This document shows positions 53,408 through 63,715 of a stretch of DNA of 64,000 bases, in pieces. Within the stretch, counting starts at the first letter, position 1. The number at the start of each line of letters is the position of its first letter. The notes under the pieces were generated by a model. That model was given only the letters and a program-made list of their open reading frames with translations. It was not told the origin of the DNA and did no database searches. Source of the DNA: Selaginella moellendorffii (taxonomy: Eukaryota > Streptophyta > Lycopodiopsida > Selaginellales > Selaginellaceae); assembly GCF_000143415.4 (NCBI RefSeq), contig NW_003314315.1:991514-1055513 (forward strand). Reading direction: 5' to 3'. Position numbers and translations under genes: made by a program.

Positions 53408-55243
53408 ATGGCCACCATGAATGGATCGCCCAAGGTCGATCCAGACGCCCTCGTCGATGCCTGGCTCGCGCGATTGGATTCCTCTCTCGCCTCCGGCGAT
53501 GCATCGGCCGCTGCCAATCTCTTCGAGGAATCCACTTCGTTCTGGCGGGATCTCATCGCGTTCACCTGGAACATCGTCACGGTCGAGGGCCGGTCACAGA
53601 TCCACGCCATGCTCCAATCCACGCTCGAATCAGTCGCGCCCAAGGGTTGGGTCCGCAACGGTACCGCCAGCTACAGCGCGGACTCGGGCGTCATTGAGGC
53701 CTGGATCAAGTTCGAGACGCGCGACGCGGTATGTACGGGGCATTTGCGCCTAGTGGCCACTACTTCCCTCTGCCGTACGCTACTCACCGCCATGGAGGGG
53801 CTCAAGGATTTCCCAGAGAAGAAGGGCCATACGCGGCCCAAAGGTGTGACGCACGGCGTCATACGGCACCGCGCGTCATGGCTGGACGGGCGCAAGGAAG
53901 AGGAGCGGACGCTGGGCAGTACCGTGCAGCCCTATTGCGTCATTGTCGGGGGCGGGCAGGCGGGTATCGGGCTTGCCGCGCGGCTCCGGCAGCTCGGCGT
54001 GCCGTGCATCGTGGTAGAGAAGAACCCGCGGCCGGGCGATTCGTGGAGGAGTCGCTACAAATCGCTGTGTCTCCACGATCCGGTGTGGTATGATCATCTT
54101 CCCTATTTGCCATTCCCGGAGAACTGGCCGATCTTCACGCCCAAGGACAAGATGGGAGATTGGCTCGAGGCTTACACCAAGATCATGGAGATCAACTACT
54201 GGACCTCCAGCGAGTGCCTGGGAGCTCGATTCGATCCACAGTCCGGGGAGTGGGAGGTGAAGATCCTGCGGGATGGGAGCAAGGAGGTGACCTTGCGACC
54301 CAAGCAGCTCATCCTGGCGACCGGGATGTCAGGATTTCCCAATGTGCCACGAATTCCCGGGCAGGAGGAATTCGTGGGCGATCTCCATCACTCGAGCAAG
54401 CATCCGGGAGGCGAAGCTTACAAGGGGAAGAGAGCGGTGATCCTGGGATCCAACAATTCGGCCCACGACATCGCCGCCGATCTCTGGGAGAATGGCGCCG
54501 CGGAGGTGACGATGATCCAGCGATCCTCCACCCACGTAGTTCGATCCGAGTCGCTCCTCCAATTCGTGATGAAAAACACCTACTCGGAATCGGCGGTAGA
54601 GTCGGGGCTCACGACTGACAAGGCCGACATGATCTTCGCGAGCGTGCCATACAAGATCATGGGCGATGTCAATCGACCAACCTACGATGCGATCCGAGCC
54701 CACGACAAGGATTTCTACGCCGCGCTCACCAAGACTGGATTCATGCTCGACTTTGGCGACGATGACTCGGGGCTCTTCATGAAGTACCTCCGCCGTGGAT
54801 CCGGCTACTACATCGACGTGGGCGCATCCCAGCTGTTGATCGACGGCGAGATCAAGCTCCGCAGTGGCGTCACCATCGCGTCGCTCAAGCCGAGCTCGGT
54901 GGTGCTGAGCGACGGTACGGAGATCGCGGCCGATGTGGTGATTCTGGCCACGGGGTACGGATCCATGAACCAATGGGCCGCGAAGCTAATCTCCCAGGAG
55001 GTGGCGGATCGCGTGGGCAAGTGTTGGGGGCTGGGATCGAACACGCGCAAGGATCCCGGGCCGTGGGAGGGGGAGCTCCGGAATATGTGGAAGCCCACCG
55101 CGCAGGAAGGGCTGTGGTTCCATGGTGGGAATCTCCACCAGGCTCGTCACTACTCGCTCTATCTGGCGCTACAGCTCAAGGCGAGGATGGAGGGAATCAC
55201 GACCCCGGTGTATGGCATGCCCAAGGTCCACCACCTCAGTTAA
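53408..55243 (+). CDS. NTF2-like plus flavin-containing monooxygenase, intronless
   Basis: One exon of 611 residues. Residues 1-140 look like an NTF2/SnoaL-type domain (LVDAWLARLDSSLASGDASA, GWVRNGTASYSADSGVIEAW). The rest is an FMO: FAD motif IVGGGQAGIGLAARL, FMO region PYLPFPENWPIFTPKDKMGD, NADP motif ILGSNNSAHDIAADL and VILATGYGS. It ends YGMPKVHHLS without a membrane anchor. Length and domain order match fungal and bacterial oxidoreductases better than plant YUCCA enzymes (about 400 residues). It is notably GC-rich compared with its flanks. Lack of introns in a window of intron-rich genes is compatible with transfer or retroposition. The substrate is unknown. Confidence 0.85.
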   Translation: MATMNGSPKVDPDALVDAWLARLDSSLASGDASAAANLFEESTSFWRDLIAFTWNIVTVEGRSQIHAMLQSTLESVAPKGWVRNGTASYSADSGVIEAWIKFETRDAVCTGHLRLVATTSLCRTLLTAMEGLKDFPEKKGHTRPKGVTHGVIRHRASWLDGRKEEERTLGSTVQPYCVIVGGGQAGIGLAARLRQLGVPCIVVEKNPRPGDSWRSRYKSLCLHDPVWYDHLPYLPFPENWPIFTPKDKMGDWLEAYTKIMEINYWTSSECLGARFDPQSGEWEVKILRDGSKEVTLRPKQLILATGMSGFPNVPRIPGQEEFVGDLHHSSKHPGGEAYKGKRAVILGSNNSAHDIAADLWENGAAEVTMIQRSSTHVVRSESLLQFVMKNTYSESAVESGLTTDKADMIFASVPYKIMGDVNRPTYDAIRAHDKDFYAALTKTGFMLDFGDDDSGLFMKYLRRGSGYYIDVGASQLLIDGEIKLRSGVTIASLKPSSVVLSDGTEIAADVVILATGYGSMNQWAAKLISQEVADRVGKCWGLGSNTRKDPGPWEGELRNMWKPTAQEGLWFHGGNLHQARHYSLYLALQLKARMEGITTPVYGMPKVHHLS

Positions 55244-56240
55244 GTCAAATCAACTAGTCAAATTTGTCAATGATAGTCAAACATTTAAAATTTGAAAAAA
55301 GTAATCCGGTATGATCAGCTTCTTAGGTTTTGCTAGCGCCCGTGGTTGCAGGGCGCAGCGCACATCTGAAGCATCACTTCCTGGGGAACGATGCTCGTCC
55401 CACAGCAATCAACGTTACGCAGCGGATTTTTGTCAGCTGCAAGAGACGAGGAGCACTCACTGGAGGGATTGCGGCCAGGCCGGAATCATGCAGATGAAGC
55501 TGAATTAGTGGCATCGCTTCTTATCCACTACTTCTGGCGCTAAGACGAATTATTTTCCATTAAACAAAGTTTAGGTGGATCTTTTTGTTGGCAGTTGTAC
55601 CATCAGGAAAAAAAGGAAAGTTGAATCTAGTTCTTTGTTTCCTTGATTGGGATGAGCTAGAGAAAGAAGACAAAGAGTACACATGATATACTCATAACTC
55701 CCCTTATATATAAAGAAATATATAACATATAACACAGCTCTTCAACTGATTTGGAGGGCAGTAACAGAGCAAGCATATTAGTGAGCACCTCATCAAAGGT
55801 TTTGGTTGTGACATGCCCAAAAGCAACAAGCTTGAACAGGCACAAGTCAATTTAAAAGCACTATTAGAGAGTTACTTCAAAACTAGTTTTTAAACCTCAT
55901 TATCCCTACTATACTTTTGGTACCCCCCCTCCACAGATCCACCGTGAGATAGGATGTGCAGTTCCCCAAAGAGGAGAAATATTTTAGCTCACCAGATCCA
56001 GCGCGGGGGTAGAAGGCGCTGAATTTGCCTTCCAATTCTAGTTTCTTACCAGACAAGGAAATGGCCAGGCCTCGCACGAATTTCTGAACCGCTGGAACGA
56101 TCGCCAGCGCTCCCAGGACGTGCGAGAATTTTTAAAGAGACCCCTCGCGAATCAAGACCCACCATAAATCCAAAGTAAGCTGAGCATAGGCTGGATATCC
56201 AGATCTAGGGCTGGGCGATTTAGGAGGAGAAAGGGTCGCT
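55244..56240. other. Intergenic region with LTR-like fragment
   Basis: 55897-55930 (CTCATTATCCCTACTATACT, then TTTGGTACCCCCC) matches the core block of the LTRs at 4432-4500 and 63090-63180. No gene recognised. A uniform 5' leader precedes the ATG at 56241. Confidence 0.55.
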
Positions 56241-59200
56241 ATGGCGAGTGATGAGGATTTTGTGGTTCTTCTCAGGGCCAAAGGGCCAGATCTACCAAAG
56301 GGAGTTCTTGATCGAGATGGTGAGGGTGTGGAATACTCGTTCGTGGGGCCTCGGCGCTATGCAGATGGAAAATCTCTCTTGGAGTACTTAGGCGATGGGC
56401 AGTATTACGTTGCCAGGGAACATCAGGGGAGGTATGGATGGCAGGAGCTAATAGCGGAGCTACAGCGTGTGCCAAGAGTTGCGGATTGTATCCATGTCTT
56501 CGAAAAAGGTATAACGTCTTTGTGTTTCTTTTGATCTTAGAGGGGATCTTGGCTTATTTTGTTGTTGGAAATCTGATGTTCTTCTAACGCACAGGTAAGA
56601 TTGGAGCGTGGCTATCGCTGTGGTGCCTTGATCTTTTGTCTGACTGCATCGTTTGTCGTTCCTTCTAAACACTATCTTTTGTGATTTTGCAGTGGCGAGA
56701 AGAGAGCCCATTACCAAAGGTACTGAACGTCTGTTCAGTAGCGTCCTTTATCAATACCGTTTGTTTGTTTTGCAGGGCTTCTTCAGAAGTTTGGAGATAA
56801 ACTCTCCTCTGTCGTTGCTGTCGTCCAACGCACAGGTAGGATTATTTTTGTCTGATTGCGGTTTGTCTAAACTGTTTTTTAAAATTTTTTTATTTTGCAG
56901 TGAGAAGCAAGCCCATTACTAAAGGTATTGAACGCGTGTTTGTCCTTTATCAATAGCATTTGTTGTGCAGATGTTGTGGAAGCTATACTACAGACGTTTG
57001 GCGATGACCTCTCAGACAGCATTTCCAGCATGACCCCTGCGCACGCGTTCAAAAGAAAGTTCTCGCTCACCAAGGTTCCAATTTGCCAGATAAACGTTTC
57101 GGGACGTTGGCAACCGAGTCTTTTGTGGCATGGTCTGGAGCAGCCTCTTGGTTCTAGAGATATTCTTTCATTGTTGAGAATCAGCAACCCCAGTCTTTTG
57201 ATTCTATTCGACGTCTCCGGAGCCGGAAAGACGCGTTGCTTATACGAGATTGCGGCACAGCAGACCTGTCTTTACTTCACTGGCGTGTGTTCCGGTTCTC
57301 CTACTGCTGATGGCTCCCGGGACCTGTTGGTCGTGTCCGAGACACTGCAGAGGCTGTATCCAACAGGTCCGATTCCAGTTTCATCCCTCAAGACCTGTTT
57401 GAGGGCGGTGCTCCTGTCAAGGCTTTTCATTCACCGCAAATGTGACGACCTCCTCAAGCCACTGAGCAATTTGACATTTCTTTTCAAGCAGGTTATGCAC
57501 CAGCAGCTCAACTATACTCAGGCTGACCCTTGGGCCCATTTAACCGGGTGCATCTTGGCGCTGGCGACGTCAGTTGATGATCTTCCTGCATTGGAGTCCG
57601 TGTTGAGCAAGATGCTCCGTGCGTACACCTGGGACTGGCCGATTATTTTGGACGAGTGCCAGGAGGTGAACAGATATCTGAAAGACAGGTTCATGGCAGG
57701 AGATGGGGAGACGGGCAGCCTTAGACGATCAATGCTTGATAAGTTTGTTATTGCTCTCCAGGATGCTGGGTTCAACAACAAAGTAATCTTTGCTGGCACT
57801 GGGAGATCGCTGTATCATGTGGCCACTCACATCTCCGAGGTATATTGTATGCGTTCCTGCGTTTTATGGCTAATGTTTGTGTCCATAGACTATGAAATTC
57901 CGTGTGAGCATCTATTGGTATACAACCTTTGGCGAGTTTCGGGATGGTCAGGCCCTGCGGCAATATGCTAGCAACATATTGGAGGATTGCAGCATCATTG
58001 ACTTTGAGAGGCTCGGGGTGCTGTACAGAGGAAGATATCGGACGTTTGTTACTGCTCTTGAGCAGTATATCCTTTTTAACCCGCCTGCAACCGCAGCTAC
58101 AGAGTTTTTCTTGAATTATGCCAAAGAGACAACATCCATGAGGTATGTGAAATTTCGCCAAAAGCGGCAGAGCTTCTCGACTGATGATTGGAATGTTACA
58201 GGGGTGTATCTTGGACGGGACCAAGCAAGAGGATAAGTCCTGCAGATATTATGAACACAGTGAACAGGACAGTGCTTGATGATGTCTACCGATTTTTTTC
58301 AGGAGTCCCGAGTGATGAACTGGCGGCAGTGAAGGCTCTAGTTCAATCAGTTGTTGCGAACCACTTCTTCGGTACAGGAAAGATGGTCGTGATGAATCCA
58401 ACGTTATCACTGGTGGAGTTTGGACTTGGGAGAGTCCAGTATAAAGGACACAGGCTGATGAAGTGGATGTATCAACATCAAGACGGAATTATTGGCCATT
58501 CTGACACAAGTGAAAAATGCCGAGCTGTAGAGATCTTCGAGCCGCTGGTCTGTCGTGCCCTGTGGCACTATTATCAGGAAAATTCCTCCTTGCAACGGAT
58601 CCAGCAGCATCGTTTTCTGGAGAAGGCCGAAATATATGCCAGTGCTACAGGGGAGGTTTATGAAACTGCAGTTGCTGAGATGATTGGGGAGCACTTAGAT
58701 GGAAGGTGTCTGGCCGACCTTTTCTCATCGTGGAACACGGAGCCGATTCCGTCCATCTACAACAACACTGCAACTCTTGCTAGGCCGAAGATTGATAACC
58801 AGAACCTCATCGGGACAGAGACGGAGGACTTTCGATTAATCGATTGGATAAACAGCGTTACTAGTGGTAAAGACAACTTCTTTACTTTCTTTTCGACAGG
58901 CATGAATAAGACTTGCGGGCCAGATATATGGTGGTTTCTGACAGTTACGGAAGTGGCAAAACCGGCTGTAGGTGAGCACGCAGACAAGCTTCAATGCACC
59001 GGTGTGCCAGTGACAACTTTCATCATATGTGCAGCGCAATTGAAGACTCTCCAGAAAATGGCAATGGGTGACTATGTGTCTTCGTTGGATTTCAACAAGC
59101 TCTTTTTGCACAAGGGTGGTCAAGGATATAAATTAGTTGTGAAGAGAAAAGAGGATGAGGAAGGTGCGAAGCGAGTGAGGGAACTTGCAAGGTTTGGGTG

Positions 59201-59399
59201 TCTCAAGCTTGTGGTGATGACAGATTTTGTAGATTTGATGAAGTTCCAGCCAAAGGTTCAACACGCAGCAAAGTTGGAAAAATTGAACACACATTGTGAA
59301 CAGGAACAAATTTCGGCATTACTTGGGGTTATTGATGGTACAAACATTTGCATGTTTGACGAGGAATGGTTGATTGACAGTGTTAAGCAATGTAATTGA
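56241..59399 (+). CDS. P-loop NTPase plus PD-(D/E)xK-like nuclease protein (Crinkler/RHS-like)
   Basis: Seven exons (56241-56508, 56693-56719, 56777-56836, 56901-56924, 56971-57839, 57889-58142, 58202-59399) give an unbroken 899-residue frame. An N-terminal header of about 90 residues (possibly ubiquitin-like) leads to tiny exons 2-4 that look duplicated (VARREPITK/VRSKPITK). The NTPase has Walker A LFDVSGAGKTRC at about residues 205-216, Walker B WPIILDECQEV and a sensor-like VIFAGTGRS. The C-terminal part has ETEDFRLIDW, GPDIWWFL and TTFIICAAQLKT, spaced like a PD-(D/E)xK fold with Gln replacing the ExK Glu. This layout is known from Crinkler and RHS proteins, implicated in conflict and effector biology. 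Its plant role is unknown. Confidence 0.78.
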
Positions 59400-61358
59400 A
59401 TAAAAATCTTTCTTTCTTTTAAGGTATATCTAACTATTACTTATTTTGCATAATATTGGACATTAAAAATGTGGACATAAAAACTAAAGCTGGTGTTCTT
59501 GGAAATTAGAGCAAAGAAAACCACTTGGAATTCAACACAAGAATTGAAAGTTGAGCTTGGACATCAATCCCAAAGAGGAGCTTGCAAAGAACAAAGTTGC
59601 ATTTTCAATGGTGATCTTGCATCTGAAGCATTCTAGATTAGGAATGTGTCTACAATGTTTTCTTCATCACCTAACTTAGTATGAAGAGGTTGGTGTTTTC
59701 AAGGCACAAAAGGTGGTGATACTCAAGGGAGATTTGAGGATGACCATATGGTTTCATTGCCAATGAAATACTCCTTTATCCCCTCCTTGAAGGAAAAGAA
59801 AATTTGAAACACTAGCTCTATTTGGACTAGTTATGTTGTTTTTACCTTATTACCTATATTCACCCTCACTCCATTATCATATTTGTTAAGGTTAAATATT
59901 CTGTTTGGACTAACTATGGTTGTCTTCACTCCAGAATTTATATAATTCATCCTCACTTAACTACTATATTTTCTTGTCCAAGAGTCTAACCCCAAAGATA
60001 AAGTGTATCCATCCTTTCTAACCCTTCCTTCAAAATATAAAAAGTTTGAAGCATTAAGGCAAAGAGGAGAAAGTGAGAAAATTGAGAAAGAAACATTGAG
60101 AAAGAAAAAAAGTGGATAAAGACGCATTAAAAAAGGAATTTTTAAAAGAAAAAATGAGAAATAAAAAGAAGGAAATATGAAAGCCTGAAGAATAGGGAAC
60201 CTATTATAAATACTTCACACCACAAGCTAAGTAGGAGATTCATACTGTTGAAACTCCTCAATACACAACTCAATAGTTAAAATGGAAAAATCAATAGAAA
60301 AGTCCACACTTTCAATAAAACATATAAATTCCTTAACAACAACGTTTAAACAAAAAGTTTTCAATAGCACTTATAATTGGGAACATGCACTCAATTTGAA
60401 ACTTTGGTAAAAGTGACTCAACCTTTGGAATAAATTCAATAAAATAAAAGCAAGATTCTTAATCTCATGCATATGCTCAATATCCGAAGTAGTATAAGGA
60501 AGACAAAATACGCTCAACTCAACACTAAATTAAGAGTGAGAATCATAAGTCACAAATGATCAATATGCTAGGAAAATGAAATATTACAATTGAGAAGGAA
60601 ACACTAGGAACATGAGAAGGTGGTTTATGCCAAGAAATAAAAAAAGGTTGGGAAAGAGCATAAAGCAAAGAGAAAGGATCAAGTGGCAAATTAAATAATT
60701 AACACCTACTCTATAAAATCTTTAACTCATCTCTTAAGCTATTCTCAAAGTAATCAAATTCCTTGTTAGTAGAAATCCACTTAAGCTCATAAATAGCATC
60801 TTTTTATAATCTTAATCCTCAAACATTCTCCAAAAAATGGATTTCATCATTCATTGCTTTCTAATTGATGTCACAACACTCTATATTACTAGGAGACAGC
60901 AAGACATTGAGAATCAGAGAAGCTATGTAATCATGTCCTATAAAAGCTGAACATGGCAATACACCAAGGATTGAAGCAGCACTAATTGGATCATGTTATT
61001 TGGCACCAAAAGCTTGATCTAAAAAGGATATAACCACAAAAATAACATTTTTGGGTGATAACAACAACATATCATCTATAATCTTGGATGACAAACTCCT
61101 AAATCAATAATAGCATGGCATCGTAGAAGAAGAGAATGCAATGAAGATAAAAAAAAAGAATAGATTAGATAGTTACAATCCTAGATCTGAGAAAAAGCTA
61201 ATGTAGATCTATCTACATTAGCTTTTTCTCAGATCTAGGATTGTAACTATTGTATCCAAAAGTGAAAGAACAAAAAATATGATCTTGAAAATTGAGGAAA
61301 ACACTATTGAAAAGCTTTGCTCTCTAGGATAAATTGCAATCCCCCTCACTTGCACCAA
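59400..61358. other. AT-rich region, probably decayed retroelement
   Basis: No gene. The last few hundred bases precede an LTR start at 61359 as a primer-site-like string would (GCAATCCCCCTCACTTGCAC), implying a heavily decayed Gypsy-type interior on the minus strand. AG-rich low-complexity sequence lies at about 60060-60180. Confidence 0.5.
61169..61250. repeat. Perfect 82-bp palindrome (40-bp arms, 2-bp spacer)
   Basis: Arms 61169-61208 and 61211-61250 are exact reverse complements (left arm starts ATAGTTACAATCCTAGATCT; right arm ends AGATCTAGGATTGTAACTAT) around CT. The identity stops abruptly at both ends. It can form a long hairpin or cruciform. Confidence 0.93.
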
Positions 61359-61500
61359 TGTGAGTGCTCAAAATATGGAATAAGTATATCAATTGTGATT
61401 TAGACCCCTTGGACAATATAATACTATAATTAGTGGATTATCTATGCAAAGTAAAACATTAATATACATACATATATATTTATAGACCTTACAATACCTA
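61359..61500 (-). repeat. Decayed LTR related to the Gypsy LTR at 8637
   Basis: CACCAATGTGAGTGCTCAAA is close to CACCAATGTGAGTGCATGGA at 8631-8650, and ATATGGAA...ATATCAATT follow in the same order. The right end is unclear. Confidence 0.55.
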
Positions 61501-61894
61501 ATTCTTACTAAATAATTTAAAATTTGAAAGTGTAGAAGAAAAAGAGTGATTTGTAAGGAAAATAGGCTATCTCAATTGATTTTATTATGCCAAGCATAAT
61601 GTCAAACTCCCACTCCTTGATAAACCATCTACTATGGGAACTCACTTACAGTAGAGTCATTAGAAGATTGCAACTGTGATTAATTCCTTGGCCTTAGACC
61701 AAAAGAGCTTCGTGCATTATATGCATCATACAATACCTCAAGCAGCCAAAAAAGAAATACTTGGGGTTCATCACCCTAGGGGATTTTGATGTTCCAATGT
61801 AAATTGCTTAACAATCTAGCTCATGGTCCACAAGTTCTGGGTAGCTAAACTCACACAATTAAATTGTTGTTATGTTGGGGAAGGATCCATCCTT

Positions 61895-62230
61895 GTTATG
61901 ATTCGGCATTAAAAGACAAAGATCTAGTCTTCTTAAACTATGCTATGCTTCTCTTTTAAGTTTCTCACCACCTAACCACCCCCAAACTAACTCAAAAGCT
62001 CCACTACACCACTACAGGTTAAGTTCGTTACCCTACTGAAGACCTTAATATACCCTTGTGTTATGATCCATTGTGAAAAAACAAAGAACTAATCTCCCTA
62101 GACTATGCTATGCCTTTTCTTGAGGTTTTTTACCACCCAACTCCTCAAAAGCTCCATTACGCCACCATTCCATTATGAGCCCTCAGGTAAGTTTAGTTCC
62201 TTACTTTAATATGCCTTAATATACCCTTGA
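61895..62230. repeat. Imperfect tandem repeat, about 170 bp, two copies
   Basis: 61895-62055 and 62071-62230 share TGTTATGAT, ACTATGCTATGC, CACCACC, CAAAAGCTCCA, CACCA and CCTTAATATACCCTTG in the same order. Non-coding. Confidence 0.75.
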
Positions 62231-62618
62231 GCTTCTTTTTAACTGACATTGACCATGTGGTCAAAGCTCGTGCCTAACAATTCTTCCCCCCTAACAAAGT
62301 CCTTGTCCCAAGGACGATGTCCATTTTCTACAGCCATATACATCAAAGAGGCATTATGCCCATCACTCCAGGATAGTATACCTTTCAATTGGCTGATATA
62401 AAATACCAAATATATTGGTAGCCGCATCTGATAAGTCACCTTATCAATGCACTCCAATGAGAAAGTTTATCACTCTTCCCATTCCACAAAGGCACTAAAG
62501 TGTTCTACCGCTCATTTGACGAAAAGATCATTGGCACAAAAACGATATCACACACCTTATATTCCCGAAATTGGCGATGTTCATTAGCAAACTTCTCCAC
62601 TCTATCCCTTTATCCTAT
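62230..62618 (-). pseudogene. Gypsy integrase C-terminal remnant
   Basis: Minus strand: RVEKFANEHRQFREYKVCDI, then after stops DKVTYQMRLPIYLVFYISQL and GHRPWDKDF. This is the region after the Gypsy integrase core (compare YxVGDLV and VxYxLxLPxxxxxHPVFHVSQLK). Frameshifts and stops abound. It ends exactly where the LTR at 62619 begins. Confidence 0.75.
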
Positions 62619-63715
62619 GGCGATTTACCATAGGATACCACCACGAAGCGGAACCTAAACCCTCTTTGTGCCACGTGACAGATGCCACGTGTCACATACC
62701 ACGTGTCCATAGGAACCCGAGGTTCAGGGCCTTGGGCCACTGAACGAAGGAACGGTGCCAAACTCCCAAGCGTGACGCCAAGGAGTGATGGAACCGGACC
62801 ATGGAGCAACTCCCGAGCATATAGCCCAAGGAGCGAAGGGACAGGAGCCCGGAGCGACTTGGAATAGTCCTGGAGCAACCAACATCCCAATGCCAAGACC
62901 AGCACGCAAAACGGAGCCAAACAAAGTCTGGCGCTATTTCGGCATACCGGTGGCCTAACACGAGGATATGGGTACTCCACCAGCTAGCATGGAATGGAAC
63001 TTGGGCTTAGACCCAAGCCGGACGCAAAACAAGGACAGGCACGCAAGCGGGAGCTAGACTATGCCTCAGGTTGGTCGGCCATGCCCGACCTACCCACTAT
63101 CCCTACTATACATTTGGAACCTCCCATAGCCCCCCCCCCTTGAGGAACACATGCTTTGGGCTTTCACCCCAAGCCTCCCTTAGTATCAGGAGTTAGTCTC
63201 AGGGACAAACTCGAAACTTACTAAATATGGAATGTCCTTAGATTGCGAATTTGGACACGGGACGAACACCATTGTGTTCAGGTCGATCTCTACATTCCGT
63301 AGATATGCCAAATGAGCAAATCTGGACACTTTCCATAAATAGCATTTGGGACCGAATGAGACTAACACAAAGGGCATGATAGCGAGGGTGTTTGGCAGAC
63401 ACGGTAAGCTATCATCCAGCGATATTGAGGGACTAATCTCAATACGCGTGAGTTCTTGCCAAGCCAGTGCAAGACAGAGCAAAAGAGAACTAAGAGCCAG
63501 GCTGAGAATGCTCAGCTAGAAACACATAGGAGTTCCTACCTTATGTTCATCTGGCTAAGTACAGATGCAAAGCCCAGTAAGCTAACACTTGGACAAGAGG
63601 GGCTAATAAAGGGAACCAGCAATACCGACCTCCTGCCATCATGGCAGTAAGGTAAGAGTGTCCGTAAGGACTAGCCGACAGGTAACTTTCAATACCCGAA
63701 GTCACATTCGCGACA
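62619..63715 (-). repeat. LTR of a Gypsy-type element running off the window
   Basis: On the minus strand a polypurine tract (AAGGGGGGGGAGAG) is followed at 63715 by TGTCGCGAATGTGAC. The sequence keeps LTR character down to CGCCA at 62619, where it cuts into older Gypsy coding sequence. The inferred LTR is 1,097 bp (TG...CA). The segment 63090-63180 shares a block with the solo LTR at 4432-4500. The 3' end at 62619 is inferred from the host coding frame. Confidence 0.65.

Noticed and set aside
55311-55508. 65-codon plus-strand frame
   Set aside because: No family, no signal, flanked by AT-rich DNA; kept as unannotated.
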